Positions 1 to 7,109 of a stretch of 13,343 nt of DNA are shown in pieces. A program made the translations under genes and the position numbers. Source of the DNA: an uncultured Mordavella sp. (GTDB lineage: Bacteria; Bacillota; Clostridia; Lachnospirales; Lachnospiraceae); contig CABPCP010000073.1 of assembly GCA_902406105.1 (NCBI GenBank), positions 1 through 13,343 on the forward strand, given 5' to 3'. How positions within the stretch are numbered: position 1 is the stretch's first letter; every line of letters starts with the position of its first letter. The notes beneath the pieces were generated by a model. The model was given only the letters and a program-made list of their open reading frames with translations, had not been told where the DNA came from and made no database searches.

Positions 1-612
1 GTGTTGATGGCGGCGGATATCCTGCTGTATCAGGCGGACGTGGTCCCTGTAGGAAACGACCAGAAACAGCATCTGGAGATCACCAGAGACATTGCCGAGC
101 GGTTTAATAACATTTATGGGAATGTCTTTACCATACCGGAAGGCTATTATGGAAAAGTGGGAGCCAGGATCATGAGTCTGCAGGACCCGGCGAAGAAAAT
201 GTCCAAGTCCGACGAGAACCCCAACGCCAGTATCTATCTGCTGGACGATCCGGACACCATCATGCGCAAATGCAAACGGGCGGTCACAGACTCCGAAGGC
301 CAGATCCTGTACCGGGATGAACAGCCTGGCGTAAAGAACCTGATCGACATCTACAGCGCCTGCACCGGAAAGACGCCGGAAGAGACGGTGAAAGAGTTCG
401 ACGGAAAAGGCTACGGCGATTTTAAGATCGCGGTAGGCGAAGCGGTTGTGGCGATCCTTAAGCCGCTGCAGGACGAGGCGGCAAGATTGGAGAAGGATAA
501 AGCCTATCTGGACGGCATTATCAAGACAAACGCGGAAAAGGCAGGATATTTTGCCAACAAGACTCTGCGGAAAGTTCAGAAAAAGGTAGGCTTCCCGGAG
601 CGCATCCGGTAA
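1..612 (+). CDS. trpS: Tryptophanyl-tRNA synthetase, C-terminal part (5' end off window)
   Basis: Cytoplasmic class I aminoacyl-tRNA synthetase that charges tRNA-Trp with tryptophan using ATP. The visible 203 residues contain the family motif VGNDQKQHLEITRD (residues 18-30), which lies in the Rossmann catalytic core, and the KMSKS signature at residues 66-70 (PAKKMSKSDEN), followed by the helical anticodon-binding C-terminal region. The family is usually about 330 residues, so roughly the first 130, including the HIGH motif, lie upstream of the window. The GTG at position 1 is an internal Val codon, not a start. The stop is TAA at 610-612. No terminator follows before the thi promoter at 629, so trpS transcripts may run into the TPP leader and end at its terminator. 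Identity is very secure. Confidence 0.96.
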   Translation: MLMAADILLYQADVVPVGNDQKQHLEITRDIAERFNNIYGNVFTIPEGYYGKVGARIMSLQDPAKKMSKSDENPNASIYLLDDPDTIMRKCKRAVTDSEGQILYRDEQPGVKNLIDIYSACTGKTPEETVKEFDGKGYGDFKIAVGEAVVAILKPLQDEAARLEKDKAYLDGIIKTNAEKAGYFANKTLRKVQKKVGFPERIR

Positions 613-628
613 GTTGCTCTAAAACCTA

Positions 629-657
629 TTGACAATCCGCGGAAAAGCTTTTATAGT
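629..657 (+). promoter_or_regulatory. Sigma-A-type promoter of the thi operon
   Basis: A perfect -35 box TTGACA (629-634) is followed after exactly 17 nt by TATAGT (652-657), one mismatch from consensus. It starts 17 nt after the trpS stop. The predicted transcription start, near 664, lies just upstream of the TPP aptamer, as expected for riboswitch-controlled transcription. Confidence 0.85.
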
Positions 658-673
658 AGAACATGGAAATAGA

Positions 674-758
674 ACAGGGGAGCTTGTGTGACAGGCTGAG
701 AGGAAACTGGAAGTTTCGACCCGGAAACCTGATTTGGATAATGCCAACGTAGGGAAAG
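674..758 (+). promoter_or_regulatory. TPP riboswitch (THI element)
   Basis: The RNA binds thiamine pyrophosphate and couples that to transcription of the downstream thi genes. Conserved blocks appear in order: GGGGAGC (677-683), GGCTGAGAGG (694-703), ACCCGGAAACCTGAT (719-733) and GATAATGCCAACGTAGGGAA (737-756). The variable P3 arm GAAACT-gga-AGTTTC lies between the second and third blocks. The aptamer is followed 12 nt later by an intrinsic terminator (771-806), the usual architecture of a transcriptional OFF switch in Firmicutes. The downstream operon is the thiazole branch of thiamine synthesis, which fits. Confidence 0.96.
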
Positions 759-770
759 ATGAGAAAATTG

Positions 771-806
771 CGGGAAATGGCATTGACCATTTCCCGTTTC
801 TATTTT
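771..806 (+). terminator. Intrinsic terminator serving as TPP expression platform
   Basis: A perfect 10-bp stem CGGGAAATGG (771-780) / CCATTTCCCG (787-796) with a 6-nt loop is followed by TTTCTATTTT (797-806). Its position immediately after the TPP aptamer suggests that it forms when TPP is bound. It would also stop read-through from trpS. Confidence 0.88.
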
Positions 807-944
807 CATGAAGGCGGCAGACAAAACCGGTACATCCGGGCTTAGCCGTATGGAAAACAGAATCTTGAGAACAGTTGAGAGTGAACGAAAAGGTTCATGA
901 AGGGGTGCACCACCGCGGGTGTATTGTTTCATGAACCTTTTTTT
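805..944 (+). promoter_or_regulatory. Second leader segment with a terminator-like hairpin upstream of thiS
   Basis: After the TPP terminator, transcription must still cross about 160 nt before thiS. This stretch ends in a strong hairpin: a 14-bp perfect stem 888-901 / 928-941 running straight into seven T (938-944). The stem carries the palindrome TTCATGAA at 894-901 and 928-935. A third copy lies at 805-812, so copies 1 and 2 could pair and block the hairpin. The 26-nt apical part contains CACCACCGCGGG, which resembles the 3' half of the T-box motif (AGGGUGGNACCGCG), but the full motif is not met. I see no complete stem I or specifier loop. It could be a second attenuator, a degenerate T-box, or a terminator only. 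The hairpin is seen directly; the switching role is inference. Confidence 0.6.
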
Positions 945-966
945 ATAGAAGGAAGGAGGTGTGAGC

Positions 967-1164
967 ATGATCCGTGTAAATGGAGCAGAAGAGCCATACG
1001 AGGAAGGACTTACCATCCAGGCCTATCTGGAGAGAAACGGGTACCGCATGGACCGGATCGCGGTAGAGAGAAACGGCGCCATTGTGCCGAAGCGTACCTA
1101 CGGGGATACCCTGCTTGAAGATGGAGACACTTTGGAAGTGGTGAATTTTGTAGGAGGAGGCTAA
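967..1164 (+). CDS. thiS: Sulfur carrier protein ThiS
   Basis: A 65-residue ubiquitin-fold (beta-grasp) protein that carries sulfur as a C-terminal thiocarboxylate to thiazole synthase ThiG. The sequence ends VNFVGGG; the terminal Gly-Gly is the essential modified tail adenylated by ThiF. The N-terminus [20 protein letters not shown] is typical of the family, whose members run about 65 residues. I chose ATG 967 over the in-frame GTG 961 because GGAAGGAGGT (951-960) gives 6 nt spacing to 967 but abuts 961. The codons for the final glycines (1151-1160, TAGGAGGAGG) also provide the ribosome binding site for thiF, so the two genes are coupled. It is the first gene of the TPP-controlled operon. 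Confidence 0.94.
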   Translation: MIRVNGAEEPYEEGLTIQAYLERNGYRMDRIAVERNGAIVPKRTYGDTLLEDGDTLEVVNFVGGG

Positions 1165-1172
1165 AGAAAGAC

Positions 1173-1826
1173 ATGCAAAAAGAAAGAGCAGCAACAGGAC
1201 AGCCTGCGAAAGAAGCCATCAGCCAGGCGCTCTGCCTGCGGCATACCAAGGAAGTACAGGAGAAGCTTTCCAAGGCTTCCGTCGCGGTGGCAGGCCTGGG
1301 CGGTCTGGGTTCCAACATTGCCGTTTCCCTTGCCAGGATCGGCGTGGGACGGCTCCATTTGATAGATTTTGATCAAGTGGACCTGACGAATCTGAACCGG
1401 CAGCAATATTTTATAGACCAGATCGGCCGTTATAAGACGGACGCCCTTGCGGAGACCCTGGAGCGGATCAATCCGTACCTGGATATCGAGACCCACTGCC
1501 TGCGGGTGACCAGGGATAATGTAAAGGAGCTGCTTTGGAAGGAAGAGTATATCTGCGAGGCTTTCGATGTGCCGGAACAGAAAGCCATGCTGGCCCAGGC
1601 GGTGCTGGAGGAGTTCCCGGAGAAATATCTGGTGGCTGCCAGCGGAATGGCAGGTTTCGGGGACAGCAATGAGATCCATACCAGGAGAGTCACGTCTCAT
1701 TTCTATCTCTGCGGAGACGAGAAGACAGAGGCAGAGGCGGGGAGAGGGCTGATGGCGCCAAGAGTGGCCTTGTGCGCGGCCCACCAGGCCAATCTGGTAG
1801 TACGGCTGATCCTGGGAGAAGAATAG
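1173..1826 (+). CDS. thiF: ThiF-family adenylyltransferase (short, zinc-less type)
   Basis: This E1-like enzyme activates the ThiS C-terminus by ATP-dependent adenylation before sulfur transfer. The 217 residues show the nucleotide-binding loop GLGGLGSN (41-48), the acidic ATP/Mg motif [17 protein letters not shown] (63-79) with the conserved Arg 76 and, near the end, the helix [20 protein letters not shown]. The paired CxxC zinc ligands of E. coli ThiF/MoeB are absent, and the length is shorter than the usual 250, matching the 'family 2' ThiF proteins common in Clostridia. Candidate cysteines are C128, C180 and C201. It lies 8 nt after thiS and 25 nt before thiG. The identity is secure; the assignment to the short family is from memory of that family. 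Confidence 0.9.
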   Translation: MQKERAATGQPAKEAISQALCLRHTKEVQEKLSKASVAVAGLGGLGSNIAVSLARIGVGRLHLIDFDQVDLTNLNRQQYFIDQIGRYKTDALAETLERINPYLDIETHCLRVTRDNVKELLWKEEYICEAFDVPEQKAMLAQAVLEEFPEKYLVAASGMAGFGDSNEIHTRRVTSHFYLCGDEKTEAEAGRGLMAPRVALCAAHQANLVVRLILGEE

Positions 1827-1849
1827 AAGGAAAGAAGGAAAGAAGGAAA
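1826..1849 (+). repeat. Three tandem GAAGGAAA octamers in the thiF-thiG junction
   Basis: Three perfect head-to-tail copies of GAAGGAAA start at the last base of the thiF stop codon and run to 2 nt before the thiG ATG. Each copy is Shine-Dalgarno-like, so the array supplies several overlapping ribosome binding sites. Such short tandem arrays can change copy number by slippage, which here would alter RBS spacing rather than a reading frame. Confidence 0.7.
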
Positions 1850-1851
1850 GG

Positions 1852-2637
1852 ATGAAACATATGGAACAAAAGAAAGACACATGGAAACTTGGTACACACG
1901 AATTTACCTCCCGGTTTATCTTGGGATCTGGGAAATATTCCTTGGATTTGATCCAGGCGGCAGTGGAGAACGCAGGCGCCCAGATCGTGACCATGGCGCT
2001 TCGCCGGGCAAATGAAGGAGGAGCCGCCAACATTTTGGACTATATTCCAAAGGAAGTAGCCCTGCTTCCCAATACCTCCGGGGCCAGGAACGCGGAGGAA
2101 GCGGTGCGGATCGCCAGACTGTCCAGAGAGGTCTGCGGAAGCGATCTGATCAAGATCGAGATCATGCGGGATACCAAATACCTGCTTCCAGACAACCAGG
2201 AAACCATTAAAGCGGTGGAGATCTTGAACAAAGAGGGTTTTGTGGCCATGCCGTATATGTATCCGGACTTGAACGCCGCAAGGGATATGGCGGAGGCGGG
2301 AGCGGCCTGCATCATGCCGTTGGGAGCGCCCATCGGTTCCAATAAGGGTCTGTGCACCAAAGAATTTATCCAGATCCTGATCGACGAGATCGATCTGCCA
2401 GTGATCGTAGACGCGGGAATCGGCAAACCTTCCCAGGCCTGTGAAGCGATGGAAATGGGAGCGGCGGCTGTTATGGCAAATACAGCGATCGCAACATCCG
2501 GGGATGTAAAAGTTATGGCGAAAGCTATGGGACTTGCGGTAGAAGCAGGAAGAGCGGCCTACCTGGCCGGAATGGGAAGCGTAAGAAGCCATGGAGGAAG
2601 CGCGTCCTCTCCGCTGACCGGATACCTGAGAGACTGA
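1852..2637 (+). CDS. thiG: Thiazole synthase ThiG
   Basis: A TIM-barrel enzyme that condenses 1-deoxy-D-xylulose 5-phosphate, dehydroglycine and the sulfur of ThiS thiocarboxylate into the thiazole phosphate. It has 261 residues, the normal family length. Hallmarks are [13 protein letters not shown] (18-30), TMALRR (47-52), [20 protein letters not shown] (71-90), the Schiff-base Lys 101 in [17 protein letters not shown], and the phosphate-binding C-terminal barrel loops [11 protein letters not shown] and ANTAIA. ATG 1852 directly follows the GAAGGAAA array; ATG 1861 (residue 4) is a possible alternative with wider spacing from the ribosome binding site. The ThiG residue numbering is counted from 1852. 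It sits 16 nt before thiH, its partner that makes dehydroglycine. Confidence 0.95.
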   Translation: MKHMEQKKDTWKLGTHEFTSRFILGSGKYSLDLIQAAVENAGAQIVTMALRRANEGGAANILDYIPKEVALLPNTSGARNAEEAVRIARLSREVCGSDLIKIEIMRDTKYLLPDNQETIKAVEILNKEGFVAMPYMYPDLNAARDMAEAGAACIMPLGAPIGSNKGLCTKEFIQILIDEIDLPVIVDAGIGKPSQACEAMEMGAAAVMANTAIATSGDVKVMAKAMGLAVEAGRAAYLAGMGSVRSHGGSASSPLTGYLRD

Positions 2638-2653
2638 GAAGAAGGAGAACGGC

Positions 2654-3871
2654 ATGAGTAGACAAGAGCATATCAATGAAAGTATTTTAAATGAAGAGAT
2701 CCGGGAACATCAAAAAGAAAACCGGATCGACCACATGACCTATCTGCCGGATATGGAAGACATCGGCTCCCAGGTCATGGATCAAGTGATCCGCAAGATG
2801 GAGGAATACGATCCAGAGATTTATAAAGAGTCGGATATAAGGAGAGCTTTGGCGAAAGACCACCGTTCTTTGGAAGATCTGAAAGCCCTCCTGTCGCCAG
2901 CGGCCCTGCCTCTTCTGGAAGAGATTGCCCAGGCGGCCCAGGGGGAGACGCGCAGACATTTCGGAAACTCGGTGAATATGTTTACCCCGGTATATCTTGC
3001 CAACTACTGTGAGAATTACTGCATTTACTGTGGGTTTAACTGTCATAATAAGATCCGCCGGGCACAGCTTAACGAAGAGGAGATCGAAAGAGAGTTCGAG
3101 GCTATCGCAAAGACGGGACTGCAGGAGGTGCTGCTTCTGACCGGGGAGAGCAGGAAAAAGTCTACGGTAGAATATATAGGAAGAGCCTGCCAGATCGCAA
3201 GGAAGTATTTCCGGGTCATCGGATTGGAGGTCTATCCCATGAATTCCGATGAGTACGCCTATCTTCACGCCTGCGGGGCAGATTATGTAACGGTGTTCCA
3301 GGAAACTTATAACTCAGACAAATACGAGACCCTGCACCTGGCCGGACATAAACGGATCTTCCCTTACCGGTTCAACGCTCAGGAACGGGCTTTGAAAGGG
3401 GGGATGCGGGGAGTAGGCTTCGCGGCGCTTCTGGGACTGGACGATTTCCGCAGGGACGCCTTTGCCACCGCGGTACACGCCTATTTGCTGCAGAAGAAAT
3501 ATCCTCACGGGGAGATCGCCTTTTCCTGTCCCCGCTTAAGGCCCATCATCAACAACGACAAGATCAATCCAATGGACGTCCACGAGGCCCAGCTTCTCCA
3601 AGTGGTGTGCGCCTACCGGCTGTTTATGCCCTTTGCCAGCATCACCATTTCCAGCCGGGAATGTGAGAGAGTCCGGGATAATCTGGTGAAGATCGCGGCG
3701 ACGAAGATCTCGGCGGGAGTCAGTACCGGAATCGGAGAACATGGAGAAGAAGTGGCGGATAAGGGAGACGAGCAGTTTGAGATCGCGGACGGCCGGACGG
3801 TAGAACAGGTCTACCAGGCTCTGGAAGCTCAGCATCTGCAGCCAGTCATGGCGGAGTATCTCTATGTGTAG
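2654..3871 (+). CDS. thiH: 2-Iminoacetate synthase ThiH (radical SAM tyrosine lyase)
   Basis: An oxygen-sensitive [4Fe-4S] radical SAM enzyme that cleaves L-tyrosine to dehydroglycine (2-iminoacetate) and p-cresol, supplying ThiG. It has 405 residues. The cluster-binding CxxxCxxC is CENYCIYC (C119, C123, C126), followed by GFNCHNKIRRAQL. Further conserved blocks are LLLTGESRKKS, VTVFQETYNSDKY, FPYRFNAQERALKGGMRGVG, SFSC-like FSCPRLRP and the C-terminal ATKISAGVSTGIGEH with DKGDEQFEI. It lacks the extra C-terminal CxxC cluster site of the relative HydG, which argues for ThiH. The ribosome binding site GAAGGAG (2641-2647) is 6 nt from the ATG. Its 3' end overlaps tenI by 8 nt. Use of ThiH rather than the oxygen-requiring glycine oxidase ThiO fits an anaerobe. 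Confidence 0.94.
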   Translation: MSRQEHINESILNEEIREHQKENRIDHMTYLPDMEDIGSQVMDQVIRKMEEYDPEIYKESDIRRALAKDHRSLEDLKALLSPAALPLLEEIAQAAQGETRRHFGNSVNMFTPVYLANYCENYCIYCGFNCHNKIRRAQLNEEEIEREFEAIAKTGLQEVLLLTGESRKKSTVEYIGRACQIARKYFRVIGLEVYPMNSDEYAYLHACGADYVTVFQETYNSDKYETLHLAGHKRIFPYRFNAQERALKGGMRGVGFAALLGLDDFRRDAFATAVHAYLLQKKYPHGEIAFSCPRLRPIINNDKINPMDVHEAQLLQVVCAYRLFMPFASITISSRECERVRDNLVKIAATKISAGVSTGIGEHGEEVADKGDEQFEIADGRTVEQVYQALEAQHLQPVMAEYLYV

Positions 3872-4451
3872 GCGGGAAGACTGGGGACGTGTGACGGCGG
3901 TGACCAACCGGCGCCTTACCAGCCGTCCCTATGAAGAGCAGATGAAACGGATCTGTCGTCTGAGGCCGGCGGCGGTGATCGTAAGGGAAAAAGACCTGCC
4001 GGAAGAAGTATACGCGGATCTTGCGGGAAGGGTAAAGACAATCTGTGAATCTTATGGGGTGCCTTGTATTTATCATACCTATCTGGAAGCGGCGCGGCAG
4101 GCGGGGGTACGGCGGATCCACCTGCCTCTGGCTCTGCTTCGCAGCCTGGAAGGAGAGCCATCCCTGAGAGAAGATTTTGACCAGATCGGGACTTCCATCC
4201 ATTCCCTGGAAGAAGCCTTGGAAGCGGTGAGGCTGGGCGCGGACTGCCTGACGGCAGGACACGTCTATGTGACAGACTGTAAAAAAGGCCTGGCGCCCAG
4301 AGGAATTTCGTTCCTTCGGGAAATCTGCCAGGCCGTTCCGATCCCAGTCTATGGCATCGGAGGCATCCATCCAGGCACAGGGCAGGTGGAAGAGGTCTGC
4401 TCCTGCGGAGCGGCCGGCGCCTGCATCATGTCGGGGATGATGGAGATTTAG
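3864..4451 (+). CDS. tenI: TenI-like thiazole tautomerase (ThiE/TenI family)
   Basis: A 195-residue TIM-barrel of the ThiE/TenI family. B. subtilis TenI isomerises the thiazole product of ThiG to its aromatic tautomer; ThiE instead couples thiazole and pyrimidine phosphates. Visible signatures favour TenI: IGTSIHSLEEAL (108-119), AGHVYVTDCKKGLAPRG (131-147), which is close to TenI HVFETDCKKG including its active-site His (H133 here), and RIHLP (84-88) where ThiE has GVHLGQ. The Mg/pyrophosphate-binding NDR-type Asp of ThiE appears to be missing (YHTYLEAA at 70-77). The phosphate loop is PVYGIGGIHP (161-170). ATG 3864 overlaps the thiH stop by 8 nt and implies translational coupling; GGCGGAG lies upstream. 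Automatic pipelines would probably label it thiamine phosphate synthase (thiE). The family is certain, the tautomerase role likely. Confidence 0.82.
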   Translation: MCRREDWGRVTAVTNRRLTSRPYEEQMKRICRLRPAAVIVREKDLPEEVYADLAGRVKTICESYGVPCIYHTYLEAARQAGVRRIHLPLALLRSLEGEPSLREDFDQIGTSIHSLEEALEAVRLGADCLTAGHVYVTDCKKGLAPRGISFLREICQAVPIPVYGIGGIHPGTGQVEEVCSCGAAGACIMSGMMEI

Positions 4452-4453
4452 TT

Positions 4454-6088
4454 TTAATCGTCTTCCTCCTGGTTGACGGAGTAAGTCTGACGTTTTCTGG
4501 CCATTTCGTCGCTTTCCAGATACTCGTCGTAGGTGGTGATCTTGTCGATCAATTTTCCGCCGGGCACGATCTCCATGATCCGGTTGGCGGTGGTCTGTAC
4601 GATCTGGTGGTCTCTGGAACTAAAGAGGATCACGCCTGGGAACTTGATCAGTCCGTTGTTTAAGGCTGTGATGGATTCCATATCCAGGTGGTTGGTAGGC
4701 TCGTCTAAGATGAGCACGTTTGCCCCGGAGATCATCATTTTGGACAGAAGGCAGCGGACCTTCTCCCCGCCGGACAGAACTTTGACCTTCTTTACCCCAT
4801 CCTCGCCGGAGAAGAGCATACGGCCCAGGAATCCACGGACATAGGTCACGTCCTTTTCTTCAGAATACTGGGTCAGCCATTCTACAATGGTATAGTCGTT
4901 GTCGAATTCGTCGCCGGGATCTAAGGGGAAATAAGCTTGGGATGTGGTGATGCCCCACTTATAGGTTCCTTCATCCGGCTCCATCTCACCGGAAAGGATC
5001 TGGAAGAGGGTGGTCTTGGCCAGCTCATTTCCGCCTACAAAGGCGACTTTGTCTTCCCGGTTAAGGGTAAAGGAAAGATTGTCCAACACCTTTTCCCCAT
5101 TGATCGTTTTGGAAAGTCCCTCCACCGTCAGCACTTCATTTCCAATCTCCCGGTTGGGACGGAAATCAATATAAGGATATTTCCGGCTGGAAGGCTGGAT
5201 CTCGTCCAACTGGATCTTCTCCAGGGCGCGTTTCCTGGAAGTAGCCTGCCGGGACTTGGAAGCGTTGGCGCTGAACCGGGAAATGAATTCCTGCAGCTCT
5301 TTGATCTTTTCTTCCTTTTTCTTGTTGGCTTCCTTCATCTGACGGATCAGAAGCTGGCTGGATTCATACCAGAAATCATAGTTTCCCGCATACAGTTTGA
5401 TCTTGCCGTAGTCAATGTCCGCGATCTGCGTGCAGACTTTATTCAGGAAATAACGGTCGTGGGAGACCACGATCACTGTGTTGTCAAAGTTGATCAGAAA
5501 TTCTTCCAGCCAGGCAATGGCGTCTAAGTCCAGGTGGTTGGTAGGCTCGTCCAGAAGCAGGATATCAGGATTGCCAAAGAGAGCCTGGGCAAGGAGTACC
5601 TTTACCTTCTGGGGACCATCCAGATTCTTCATCATCTCATAGTGCAGTTCAGTTCCAATTCCAAGGCCGTTCAGCAAAGAAGCGGCGTCAGACTCAGCTT
5701 CCCAGCCGTTCATAGAAGCGAACTCGGCTTCCAGTTCACTGGCTTTGATGCCGTCCTCATCGGTAAAATCTTCTTTGGCATAGATCACTTCTTTTTCTTT
5801 CATGATCTCATACAGTCTGGCATTGCCCATCATGACCGTATCCAGCACCGGATATCCGTCATACTGGAAATGGTCCTGCTGGAGGAAGGAAAGACGTTCT
5901 CCGGGGGTGATGGAGACTTCGCCCTTGGTAGGCTCCAGCTGGCCGGAGAGGATTTTTAAGAAGGTAGACTTTCCGGCGCCGTTCGCGCCGATCAGCCCAT
6001 AGCAGTTCCCTTCCGTAAATTTGATATTTACATCTTCAAATAAAGCTTTTTTCCCTACACGTAAAGTAATATTGCTTGTACTTATCAT
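4454..6088 (-). CDS. ABC-F family ATPase (YbiT-type)
   Basis: A soluble twin-cassette ATPase with no membrane segments; ABC-F proteins act on the ribosome as translation factors or, in some branches, in antibiotic resistance. It has 544 residues. Domain 1: Walker A GANGAGKS (34-41), signature LDGPQK (156-161), Walker B ILLLDEPTNHLD (176-187), switch SHDRYF (209-214). A basic linker (about 250-300, rich in Lys/Glu/Arg) is the P-site tRNA-interaction motif. Domain 2: Walker-A-like GGNELAKT (352-359), signature LSGGEK (438-443), Walker B LILDEPTNHLDMES. The Gly-to-Ala change in the second Walker A and the altered first signature are atypical. The ribosome binding site AAGGAG (minus strand) is 11 nt upstream of the ATG at 6088. 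It converges on tenI with 2 nt between stops. I cannot assign it to translation quality control or resistance; the YbiT-like layout suggests a housekeeping factor. Confidence 0.92.
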   Translation of the reverse strand: MISTSNITLRVGKKALFEDVNIKFTEGNCYGLIGANGAGKSTFLKILSGQLEPTKGEVSITPGERLSFLQQDHFQYDGYPVLDTVMMGNARLYEIMKEKEVIYAKEDFTDEDGIKASELEAEFASMNGWEAESDAASLLNGLGIGTELHYEMMKNLDGPQKVKVLLAQALFGNPDILLLDEPTNHLDLDAIAWLEEFLINFDNTVIVVSHDRYFLNKVCTQIADIDYGKIKLYAGNYDFWYESSQLLIRQMKEANKKKEEKIKELQEFISRFSANASKSRQATSRKRALEKIQLDEIQPSSRKYPYIDFRPNREIGNEVLTVEGLSKTINGEKVLDNLSFTLNREDKVAFVGGNELAKTTLFQILSGEMEPDEGTYKWGITTSQAYFPLDPGDEFDNDYTIVEWLTQYSEEKDVTYVRGFLGRMLFSGEDGVKKVKVLSGGEKVRCLLSKMMISGANVLILDEPTNHLDMESITALNNGLIKFPGVILFSSRDHQIVQTTANRIMEIVPGGKLIDKITTYDEYLESDEMARKRQTYSVNQEEDD

Positions 6089-6182
6089 AATGCTTACGAC
6101 TCCTTATTGAACTTCCAAATAAACAATACTGTTGCATTCAACGCCTATCTTAACAAATCCGTCTGGAAATGGCAAGAGATGT

Positions 6183-6210
6183 TTGCCAATTTGGAAAATG
6201 GGTATATAAT
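6183..6210 (+). promoter_or_regulatory. Promoter of the patatin-yjbQ-HD/GNAT operon
   Basis: TTGCCA (6183-6188) and a perfect TATAAT (6205-6210) are separated by 16 nt. The predicted start lies near 6217, giving a leader of about 20 nt that ends in the ribosome binding site GGGAGG. No convincing promoter for the divergent ABC-F gene was seen in the same 150-nt gap. Confidence 0.7.
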
Positions 6211-6236
6211 AACAGGTAAGGAAGGGAGGTATGAAT

Positions 6237-7094
6237 ATGGTGACTGGAACAATGGTACTGGAAGGAGGAGCCACGAGAGGCGTGTTTACTTCCGGCGTCC
6301 TGGATTATCTGATGGAGAAAGATTTATATCTGTCTCATGTGATCGGGGTGTCCGCCGGATCCTGCAACGGCGTGGATTATGTGTCGAAGCAGCCGGGGAG
6401 GACCAGGGACTGCATGATCCAGAAAGATAAGGAATATAATTACTATCATGGACTGAGAGATTTTATCAAAGAAAAAAGCGTGCTGGATATGGATATGGTG
6501 TTTGACCGTTATCCCAACGAGATCTTTCCTTTTGATTTTGACACTTATTTTGCATCGGAGATGGAGTGCGAGATTGTGATCACAAACTGTGTGACAGGAA
6601 GAGCGGAGTATCGGACGGAAGACCATGACCGGGATATGCTGATGAAGCTGTGCAGGGCGTCCAGCAGTATGCCCCTTTTGGCGCCTATGGTCAATATTGA
6701 CGGGACGCCGTATCTGGACGGAGGTCTGGCAGATTCTATCCCTGTTGAGCGGGCGATGGAAATCGGCAATGACAAGATCGTGCTGATCCTGACCCGGAAT
6801 CCGGGATATCGGAAGAAACCCACATCCAAAGGATTGGCCAATTTGTATCGAAGAGCATACAGGAAATACCCAAATCTGGTGTCGGTGACCATTCAGAGAA
6901 ACTATATTTACAACCGGCAGATGAATTTGATCGAGAAGCTGGAGGACGAGGGGAAAATCTTCGTACTGCGGCCGCTGATCCCTACGGTTTCCAGACTGGA
7001 GAAAAATTACGATGCTCTGATGCACTTTTATGAACACGGATACCGGCTGATGAAAAAGCAGTATAATGAACTGCTTAAATATCTGGAAGCATAG
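6237..7094 (+). CDS. Patatin-like phospholipase (YjjU/RssA type)
   Basis: A serine acyl-hydrolase of the patatin fold, expected to cleave fatty acyl esters of phospholipids or neutral lipids in the cytoplasm or at the membrane. It has 285 residues, single domain. The oxyanion-hole glycine motif is EGGATRG (near residues 9-15), the nucleophile elbow is GVSAGS with Ser 39, and the catalytic Asp is D161 in YLDGGLADSIP, giving the complete Ser-Asp dyad. There is no signal peptide or obvious transmembrane segment. ATG 6237 was preferred because GGAGG (6225-6229) is 7 nt away; the upstream in-frame ATG 6231 has only 1 nt spacing. It is the first gene of a tight operon, 15 nt before yjbQ. The substrate is unknown. 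Confidence 0.88.
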   Translation: MVTGTMVLEGGATRGVFTSGVLDYLMEKDLYLSHVIGVSAGSCNGVDYVSKQPGRTRDCMIQKDKEYNYYHGLRDFIKEKSVLDMDMVFDRYPNEIFPFDFDTYFASEMECEIVITNCVTGRAEYRTEDHDRDMLMKLCRASSSMPLLAPMVNIDGTPYLDGGLADSIPVERAMEIGNDKIVLILTRNPGYRKKPTSKGLANLYRRAYRKYPNLVSVTIQRNYIYNRQMNLIEKLEDEGKIFVLRPLIPTVSRLEKNYDALMHFYEHGYRLMKKQYNELLKYLEA

Positions 7095-7109
7095 CTAGGA
7101 GGATGAGAG

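Noticed and set aside
888..941. Full T-box riboswitch upstream of thiS
   Set aside because: Only the 3' half of the T-box motif (ACCGCGG) is matched; UGGN is not in the expected place, the antiterminator partner for AGGGG is missing, and no clear stem I with AGUA/GAA loop motifs is visible. It is kept only as a hypothesis in the findings.
1690..2676. Long minus-strand open frame (328 aa) opposite thiF/thiG
   Set aside because: It is antisense to two clearly identified enzymes, is rich in His/Arg/Cys with no domain, has no ribosome binding site, and is explained by codon bias of the sense genes.
4398..4453. Terminator between thi operon and ABC-F
   Set aside because: The only hairpins (GCTCC/GGAGC, CATCAT/ATGATG) are short and lack a proper U-tract; the stops are 2 nt apart, so ends probably overlap.
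4937..5959. Plus-strand open frames opposite the ABC-F gene (196 and 141 aa)
   Set aside because: Shadows of the ABC-F codons: no motifs, no ribosome binding site, while both ATP cassettes are intact on the minus strand.
6107..6430. 107-aa plus-strand frame across the patatin promoter and start
   Set aside because: It overlaps the promoter and the first third of the patatin gene in another frame and has no similarity or ribosome binding site.
6324..7037. 237-aa minus-strand frame opposite patatin
   Set aside because: Antisense shadow with Ile/His/Gln-rich low-information content; patatin catalytic residues are intact on the plus strand.
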